From Methanofollis sp. W23 (GTDB taxonomy: Archaea > Halobacteriota > Methanomicrobia > Methanomicrobiales > Methanofollaceae): DNA of 64,000 nucleotides. The stretch's first letter is position 1, and each line of letters starts with the position of its first letter. A model generated the notes under the pieces. That model was not told the DNA's origin. It did not search any database and was given only the letters and a program-made list of their open reading frames with translations. The position numbers and the translations under genes are program-made. Below are positions 58,620 to 64,000 of the stretch, one piece after another. The stretch lies in NCBI RefSeq assembly GCF_017875325.1, contig NZ_JAGGMN010000001.1:868001-932000 (forward strand). The letters run 5' to 3'.

Positions 58620-59930
58620 TCAGAGGCCTTCCATCGCCTCGTCCAGGACCATAAGCCCGGCCCTGATCTCCTCTTCGTCCATGACGAGCGGCGGGGAGAA
58701 ACGGATCACCGACTCGCCCGCAGGGAGGAGGGTGAGCCCCCGTTCGAACGCCCGCACCAGGGCGCGGTTCCTGGTCGCCCGCGCCGGCACCCTGCTCACC
58801 CGGTCCTCGACCAGTTCGATCCCTGCCATCAGCCCGACCCCGCGCACGTCCCCGATGATCTCATGGCGCCCCTGGAGCCGAAGGAGCCCGTCGAGGAGCA
58901 CGGCTCCCGCCTCCCTCACATGCGCCCCGAACCCTGGCGCCTGCATGATCTCGAGCACCGCCAGCCCTGCGGCGCAGGCCACATTGTTCCCGCCGAAGGT
59001 GCTGGCATGCGAGCCGGGCGGCCAGTCCATCACCTCCTCTGAGGCGAGCGTGGCGCCAAGCGGCATCCCGCCGCCGAGAGCCTTGGCCAGGCAGACGATG
59101 TCGGGGACGACCCCCTCGTGCTCGGAGGCGAGGAACCGTCCGGTCCGGTAGCACCCGGCCTGCACCTCGTCGGCGACGAGGAGGATCCCGTACTCGTCGC
59201 AGAGTTCCCGCAACGCCTGCAGGAACCCGACCGGCGGGACGACATATCCCCCCTCCCCCTGGACTGGTTCGACGACGATGGCCGCCACCTCCTCTGGCGA
59301 GACCTCGGTCCTGAAGACCTCCTCCCTGAGGTACCTGATCACGTCGACGGCGCAGCTCACCGACTCGAGCCCGAAGGGACGGTACGGGTCTGGGTACGGG
59401 GCATGGACCACCGGCAGGAAGGGCCCGAAGTGCTTCCTCTGGATCACCTTCGTCGCCGTGAGGCTGAGCGCCCCATAGGTCCGGCCATGGAACCCGCCAT
59501 AGAAGGAGATGAAGTACTTCCGCTTTGTGTGCCGGCGGGCGAGTTTGAGGGCGGCCTCCACGCTCTCGGCGCCGGAGTTGGAAAAATAGACCTGGTCGAG
59601 TCCGGCGGGGAGCATCTTCACCAACTCCTCGGCAAACCTGACCGGCACCTCAGAGCAGAAGTCCAGGAACGCCCCGTGCGAGAGGCGGCCCGCCTGCTCC
59701 CGCACCGCCTCGACGACCGCCGGGTGGTTCCATCCCACATTCATCACCGCGATCCCGGCCGTGAAGTCGAGGTACCGGTTCCCGTCCACGTCCCAGAGGT
59801 TGGTGCCCTCGGCCCGGTCGATGACCAGCGGGTACTCCCGCGCCATCGACTGGGAGACGACCCGTCGGTCCCGTTCCAGGACGGCGCGGGCACGCGGTCC
59901 TGGAGGCCTGGTCGTGATGAGCGGTTCCAT
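58620..59930 (-). CDS. Class III aminotransferase (4-aminobutyrate/ornithine-type)
   Basis: 436 residues from ATG 59930. PLP-fold type I: LWDVDGNRYLDFTAGIAVMNVGWNHP, YFSNSGAESVEAALKLARRHTKRKYFISFYGGFHGRTYG, the LLVADEVQAGCYRTG Asp, CLAKALGGGMPLGATL with the PLP lysine, and ASTFGGNNVACAAGLAVLE. Close to GABA/acetylornithine/ornithine aminotransferases. An ornithine role would make glutamate semialdehyde for the next gene's enzyme; a GABA role is also possible. ATTATATATC (about 59947-59956) is a good TATA box 26 bp before the ATG, pointing to a leaderless transcript. First gene of the catabolic operon. Confidence 0.94.
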   Translation of the reverse strand: MEPLITTRPPGPRARAVLERDRRVVSQSMAREYPLVIDRAEGTNLWDVDGNRYLDFTAGIAVMNVGWNHPAVVEAVREQAGRLSHGAFLDFCSEVPVRFAEELVKMLPAGLDQVYFSNSGAESVEAALKLARRHTKRKYFISFYGGFHGRTYGALSLTATKVIQRKHFGPFLPVVHAPYPDPYRPFGLESVSCAVDVIRYLREEVFRTEVSPEEVAAIVVEPVQGEGGYVVPPVGFLQALRELCDEYGILLVADEVQAGCYRTGRFLASEHEGVVPDIVCLAKALGGGMPLGATLASEEVMDWPPGSHASTFGGNNVACAAGLAVLEIMQAPGFGAHVREAGAVLLDGLLRLQGRHEIIGDVRGVGLMAGIELVEDRVSRVPARATRNRALVRAFERGLTLLPAGESVIRFSPPLVMDEEEIRAGLMVLDEAMEGL

Positions 59931-60397
59931 GGTGAAGATCTCGCCGAGATATATAATAATGAGCATATGCTGAAAACCATCAGAGGCCCAAACCCCCATC
60001 TGGATCAGAGTGATTTGTTCCGAAATTTTGCGGGGGATGATGAAACTACGCGACAATGAGTGCAGGATACACGGGGTGTTTCGGCAACCTCCTGGCACGG
60101 GGGTGGGGGAAGATGTGATGATCAGGCATGCCCCAGGAAGTCTGGCCCAGATGGATCGCAGATAAAACGAAATGCGTGACTCAACTGCCTTCTCCTGGTC
60201 TCTCTCAGAGAGGTCTATCGAAGATCAGAGATCTTCTCAAACTCGTTATCACTCACATCAGGGGATCGCAGAGATAGAATCAGATCATATCGTTCTATGG
60301 CGCGAATAATCTCGAAATCAATATCGATTTATTTATATTGCCGGTTCTCCACTACTGATTGTTGCCAGGAGTGCCCGCCGCCCCCCGGAGTCAGACC
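59931..60397. other. Divergent intergenic region with a repeat-related hairpin
   Basis: Contains the promoter of the aminotransferase operon at the left and TTTATATTG (60331-60339) as TATA box of the plus-strand membrane protein at the right. In between, GAAGATCAGAGATCTTC (60220-60236) followed by CTCAAACTCG is the hairpin motif seen in the longer MITE-family variants. No gene. Confidence 0.5.
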
Positions 60398-61687
60398 ATG
60401 AGCGATATGACAGAATCCCTTCCAGAGGAGCAGATCCCGCGACCGGCCACGACCCTGGGTTTGTTCCTCCTCTGTATGCTCCTCATCTGGTTTGTCCCCG
60501 GCTTTCTCGAACCCGGCCTCTTCCTCTGCGGCCCCGACCACCCCTCCCCCTATCTCAAGCAGGTCTGGTTCATTCCCGACGGTTCGGGCACCCCGGGCTA
60601 CCCGCCCTCTGTCGTCCACACCCTTGAGGGGGACTACCGCCTCGACGAAGACATCCTGATCCAGCCAATTCCATCGTTCTCTGCCCACGCTGCGACCGCC
60701 GCTCACGCGGTGTACACGCGGGAAGAGTCAGGCGAAGAGTACCTTATAGGCCAGTGGTGGTACACCGACGAAGAGATCTTCAGGGACGAGAAGAAGGTGT
60801 TCCTCGGGTCGCTGGCCGACCGCGGCGAGATCTCTCTGGTGACACTCGATCTTCGCGACCATTTCCCGGAGGCCGCGGCAGAGCAAGTGTGCCCGACATT
60901 GCGCTTCACGAACGAGACGGCGACAGGGTACGTCCTCACCTATGAGAGGCCGTTCGACAATGGAGATGATTTCTTTATCGTCTACTATGGAACCCATGGT
61001 GACGTCCTCGGTCCTGACCCCGAATGTGCGCTGGAGGCGCTGATCGCAGAACGGTTCTCGCCGTCTGCGGTCAGGCCGCCTGGGGAGGACCCTGAACCGA
61101 CGTTCCGGATGCCTGACATGGGGCCGATCACCGAGATCGCCGGCATGATCAGGTACGCCGGCGTCCTCCTCCTCACCCCGCTCCTCTTCGGGTGCGCCGC
61201 CGCCTTCCTCTTCGAGGGCCTGAGAACCGAGGTGCAGGCCAGGCCGCGTCGTCTTTTGATCCTCGCCGCCGCCCTCGCCCTCTTCTATCTCGTCCCCGCC
61301 TCCCTGATGGGGGCGTCGAGGCGTATGGACCTGCCCAATTTTCTTCCCGGATGGTCGTACTTCGACGCCCCTCCCCTCCTCGACGCCCTGCTGAGCCTCC
61401 TGACATTTCTGTCCGGCCTCAGCCTCCTCTGCCTCGCGGCGGTCGTGCCGTTCCTTCTTCTCACGCCTCGCCTCCCGCTGAGACGACCCATCCCCGCCCT
61501 CCTTCTCTCAGGCACCCTCCTCTTCCCATACCTCGTGGTGCTCGTCCTCTGGACTGATCCGCTCGACCTCTCTCTTCCCCCTCCGCTTGCCCTCCTCGTC
61601 TCGACCCTCAGGGGCGTCGTCATCGCCGCGGCCGGAGCGGCGGTGCTCTTCGTGGGGTGGGCGGCAGTGGAGAGGGCCAGAACCTGA
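60398..61687 (+). CDS. Polytopic membrane protein with large extracytoplasmic domain, unknown function
   Basis: 429 residues from ATG 60398. One helix at about 20-40 (LGLFLLCMLLIWFVPGFLEPGLFL), then an external domain of about 200 residues (Asp/Glu/aromatic-rich, DGSGTPGYPPSVVHTLEGDY...) and a block of five helices from about 245 to the end. No catalytic motif or family is recognisable. The two following genes also start with a single membrane helix and an LLPA-[GS]-LLGGGL sequence, so the three may belong to one membrane complex or surface system. Confidence 0.75.
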   Translation: MSDMTESLPEEQIPRPATTLGLFLLCMLLIWFVPGFLEPGLFLCGPDHPSPYLKQVWFIPDGSGTPGYPPSVVHTLEGDYRLDEDILIQPIPSFSAHAATAAHAVYTREESGEEYLIGQWWYTDEEIFRDEKKVFLGSLADRGEISLVTLDLRDHFPEAAAEQVCPTLRFTNETATGYVLTYERPFDNGDDFFIVYYGTHGDVLGPDPECALEALIAERFSPSAVRPPGEDPEPTFRMPDMGPITEIAGMIRYAGVLLLTPLLFGCAAAFLFEGLRTEVQARPRRLLILAAALALFYLVPASLMGASRRMDLPNFLPGWSYFDAPPLLDALLSLLTFLSGLSLLCLAAVVPFLLLTPRLPLRRPIPALLLSGTLLFPYLVVLVLWTDPLDLSLPPPLALLVSTLRGVVIAAAGAAVLFVGWAAVERART

Positions 61688-61706
61688 ACCTTCAACTGGT
61701 GACATC

Positions 61707-62594
61707 ATGAAAAAAGAACAGACACTCAAGAACCTCACACCTCTCCTCCCCGCCGGACTGCTCGGCGGCGGCCTGCTCGTATTCCTGATCTATGTTTCAT
61801 TCTGCAATACTGGCGCCGTATTTATGATGCCCTGGGCCAGCGCAAACTCAACCTCACAGGAAAATGTCGATGATCTCGTCGGTGACCAGAACAACACCAT
61901 TGACTGTAAAGACGCGAAAAATAAGGTTCTGGCGTTTCTTGAGAAAGAAGACATCGATATCGAGTATAAAGGCGTGCTGTCTGCTTGCTCGGGCGAGATG
62001 ATGCTGTTTGAATCTGAAGATGAAAAATTTTACATAAACTCTCAAACAAAATCCATTGAAGGAGCAATATTCTACAAATCGCTCGAAAATTCAACTGAAG
62101 TGCAGGTGAATGAAGAAAATGCGCGAAAGATCGCAGAAGAGTATGCGAGGTCCAAATACAGAGCATTTGCCCACAAAAAAATGCACCTTCTCCGGTCCGA
62201 TCTTCTGGATCATGGAGACGCAGGAAAAGAGTACCTTTTTGTCTGGGATGAGATTGTCGACGGCGTTTTGACTCCCAATTATGTCTCAGTCTCGATCAAC
62301 CCAAACACCGGTGGAGTTATTTCCTACCATGGGACCGAAAGGGCACTGGAGGTCGATCTCAGACCCAAGATCTTCAGACATGATGCAATTAAAACGGCAA
62401 TCGCCCAATTTAAAGAGATTGAAGTATCCAATGTGGATGTGCAGCTGGCAGTCATGTATCCTGAACAGGATGAGCAGCGCCTCACGTGGGTTGTTGACCT
62501 GGATGGAAAGAGGAAGGACAACTATGCGCAGGGTGGACAGGTACTTGTTGATGCGATGACCGGCGAAGTCATGCTGGTGGACCCGTATCTCTGA
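61707..62594 (+). CDS. Membrane-anchored PepSY/YpeB-like protein
   Basis: 295 residues from ATG 61707, 19 bp after the previous stop. An anchor (TPLLPAGLLGGGLLVFLIYVSF) is followed by an external domain that resembles PepSY/YpeB repeats: EENARKIAEEYARSKYRAF, then VSVSINPNTGGVISYHG, and at the end IKTAIAQFKEI ... LTWVVDLDGKRKDN ... VLVDAMTGEVMLVDPY. Such domains often inhibit or bind proteases on the cell surface. The coding region is markedly AT-richer than its neighbours (62000-62250), suggesting different origin. The start sequence KNLTPLLPAGLLGGGL is shared with the next gene. Confidence 0.75.
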   Translation: MKKEQTLKNLTPLLPAGLLGGGLLVFLIYVSFCNTGAVFMMPWASANSTSQENVDDLVGDQNNTIDCKDAKNKVLAFLEKEDIDIEYKGVLSACSGEMMLFESEDEKFYINSQTKSIEGAIFYKSLENSTEVQVNEENARKIAEEYARSKYRAFAHKKMHLLRSDLLDHGDAGKEYLFVWDEIVDGVLTPNYVSVSINPNTGGVISYHGTERALEVDLRPKIFRHDAIKTAIAQFKEIEVSNVDVQLAVMYPEQDEQRLTWVVDLDGKRKDNYAQGGQVLVDAMTGEVMLVDPYL

Positions 62595-62619
62595 CCTTTC
62601 TTTTTGAGACGGTACAATT

Positions 62620-63593
62620 ATGAACTCCGAGACTCACATGGCGCTCCAGGACCTCACACGTCTCCTCCCCGCCTCGCTCCTTGCCGGACTTCTCGGCGGC
62701 GGACTGTTCGTATTCCTGAGTTCGTATGCCGATACGTGGTGCTGGCATGACATCATCTGTCTCAACCACAGCATTTTCGACATCAGCAGCACCCTCCAGG
62801 CCTTCGTGCTTTGCATCCTGGCCCTCTTCTTTACCGGGATGCTCGCGGTCGCGCTGCAACGGGGCGAGGTAGGGAGCAAGGCGCAGGCTGCCTTTGCGGG
62901 CGGGATTTCTGGGTGTATGGTCTTCCCCGTTAATATGGTCCATATTGAGGTCTCAGATCTCCTCAGACTCGGGAGCACCGACCCGATCGGGTTCCTCATC
63001 GACAGCATCTCCTACGTCATTATAAATCTCCCCTCCATCCTGTTTCTGGACCTGATATTGGCGGCCCTTGTCGTCCTCGGCGCCCTCATCCTCTTCTCCT
63101 CCCTGGAAAAGGCGGCCACCCCTGAAGAAAACACCCGGACATCACGGCTGGTCCTCGGCTCGACTGTCCTCATCATCCTCGTCTGTATGATCATCCCGCC
63201 GCTCGTCGCCCGCCTGATGATCGGTGCCGGGATGATCAGGGTTCATTCCTCAGCGGCGTTGATGGGGACCTTCATCTCACTCGAACACACCGTCCCGGAC
63301 ACCATCGTCCTCACCGCCCGCGAGGTGCCTCCCACCTTCACTCTCGCCGACCCCCCTACTCGGTCTATATCGACGGGATCAAGGTCTCGAATGCCTCTGC
63401 CGCTGCCGCGAGCGGCCTTGTCGTGACGGTCGAGCCAGCCGACGGACTGCAGGCCGTCGAGGGGTCGCAGGCCACCTGGAGGGGGACCGTGTTCGAGAAT
63501 AACACTACACCGGTGACCCTCACCGTCATCGCCCACGGGACCGATGGTTCTGACTCTGAGTTAGTGGTCCTGGACCGTAGTGTCCGGGATTGA
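62620..63593 (+). pseudogene. Membrane protein with extracytoplasmic beta domain, frameshifted in a C-tract
   Basis: From ATG 62620: MALQDLTRLLPASLLAGLLGGGLFVFL and four to five helices up to residue about 215, then TVPDTIVLTAREVPPTFTLADPP. Here a run of six C (about 63351-63356) shifts the frame. One more C continues to YSVYIDGIKVSNASAAAASGLVVTVEPADG and on to a stop at 63593. The unshifted frame ends at 63426 after a Ser/Arg-rich nonsense tail. As with the UPF0114 gene, sequencing error and true mutation cannot be separated. Function unknown. Confidence 0.6.
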
Positions 63594-64000
63594 TGACATC
63601 GATGAGTTGAATGAAACCGGCACCGACCCAATGTCAAGAGATTCAGACCACGACGGTCTGACCGATTCCTACGAACTACGCAACGGTACCGATCCCACCA
63701 ACCCTGATTCCGATGGTGACGGGTGGGTCGACGGTGCCGATAGCGAACCGTAAGATGCTACTGTGCACAAATTCGGCACGAAGCATATCGCTAAGGAGTT
63801 CGTGCTTGGATTTACTCTTGGCAGTTATGCCGCCGAGAATCATAACAACCCCTATTATGATCTGGGCTCGGTGCTCAGTGGTGTGGCGGTTTTTGGTGAC
63901 ATCCGCGATGCAAGTGTAGCCATCTCCCGTGGTGAGAAGCAGGAGGCAATTATCTGCATCGTCGGCGTCTGCCCGGTCGGCGCCACCGTCACCCGGCCAT
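63594..64000 (+). pseudogene. Fragment of a large surface protein (thrombospondin type 3-like repeats, then a GDIRDA-type domain), broken by shift and stop
   Basis: A frame different from the previous one gives GIDDIDELNETGTDPMSRDSDHDGLTDSYELRNGTDP and PDSDGDGWVDGADSEP: calcium-binding DxDxDG repeats of archaeal surface proteins. A TAA at 63751-63753 stops it, yet the same frame continues DATVHKFGTKHIAKEFVLGFTLGSYAAENHN ... SVLSGVAVFGDIRDASVAISRGEKQEA to the window edge, a domain met in large methanogen surface or toxin-like proteins. With the shift at 63351 and a second near 63580, the region from 62620 on is probably one decaying multidomain gene. The right part lies outside the window. Confidence 0.55.

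Overview
The window is high-GC archaeal chromosome from a methanogen, most likely of the Methanomicrobiales (Methanofollis/Methanoculleus-like). The reasons are archaeal pilins with a class III-type leader and the Pilin_N domain, a DUF2115 (UPF0305) gene, DUF3821-type surface proteins, an HTH-PAS regulator, TATA-box promoters with short or absent leaders, GTG/TTG starts and many ATGA/GTGA start-stop overlaps. The genus is inference. I saw no rRNA, tRNA, CRISPR array, transposase or phage module.

Layout. 1-2.5 kb: Fe-S/sulfur cluster (ThiF-type E1, IscU, IscS) divergent from a small Cys-rich HTH regulator that has a 16-bp palindrome beside its TATA box. 2.9-7.1 kb: HTH-PAS regulator, orphan gene, frameshifted UPF0114 gene, three-repeat lipoprotein. 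7.4-20.3 kb: a two-armed type IV adhesion pilus locus. The minus arm holds four pilins, TadC/ArlJ-like platform, secretion ATPase, transglutaminase-like protein and a giant DUF3821-like surface protein; the divergent plus arm holds four more pilins. 21.5-28 kb: four-META-domain lipoprotein, then a MarR regulator with two P1B metal ATPases. 30.3-39.5 kb: MFS exporter, acetamidase plus amino acid permease, and a FecBCDE-type metal/chelate ABC importer with an anchored partner. 39.8-45.4 kb: tandem paralogous beta-propeller lipoproteins, SagB-type nitroreductase, Usp-Usp-GNAT fusion. 46-53 kb: two paralogous membrane-anchored proteins flanking a secreted 5'-nucleotidase and DUF2115, then a YigZ-like protein, a cupredoxin lipoprotein, a radical SAM protein and a broken HNH gene. 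54.6-60 kb: glutamate dehydrogenase and CutA convergent with a proline-to-glutamate catabolic set (proline dehydrogenase, P5C dehydrogenase, class III aminotransferase). 60.4-64 kb: membrane/secreted proteins of unknown function ending in a decaying multidomain surface gene.

The most distinctive content is a family of non-coding mobile repeats (MITEs) filling almost every gap. Intact copies are 229-242 bp, start GGCTCTGTAGAAATCCTC, end in the inverted form, carry two GC-rich hairpins and are flanked by 8-bp target duplications (GATTTTTT, ATTCTTTC, GAGAAGAC, CTTTCTCG; ACTCTGTT/ATTCTGTT is 7 of 8). One copy splits an HNH nuclease gene, whose frame is restored exactly when the repeat and one target copy are removed. 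Another sits right after the ATG of a lipoprotein gene and adds 80 in-frame sense codons. Several sit in T-rich terminators just past stop codons. About 20 further copies are degenerate, so there have been several bursts of activity.
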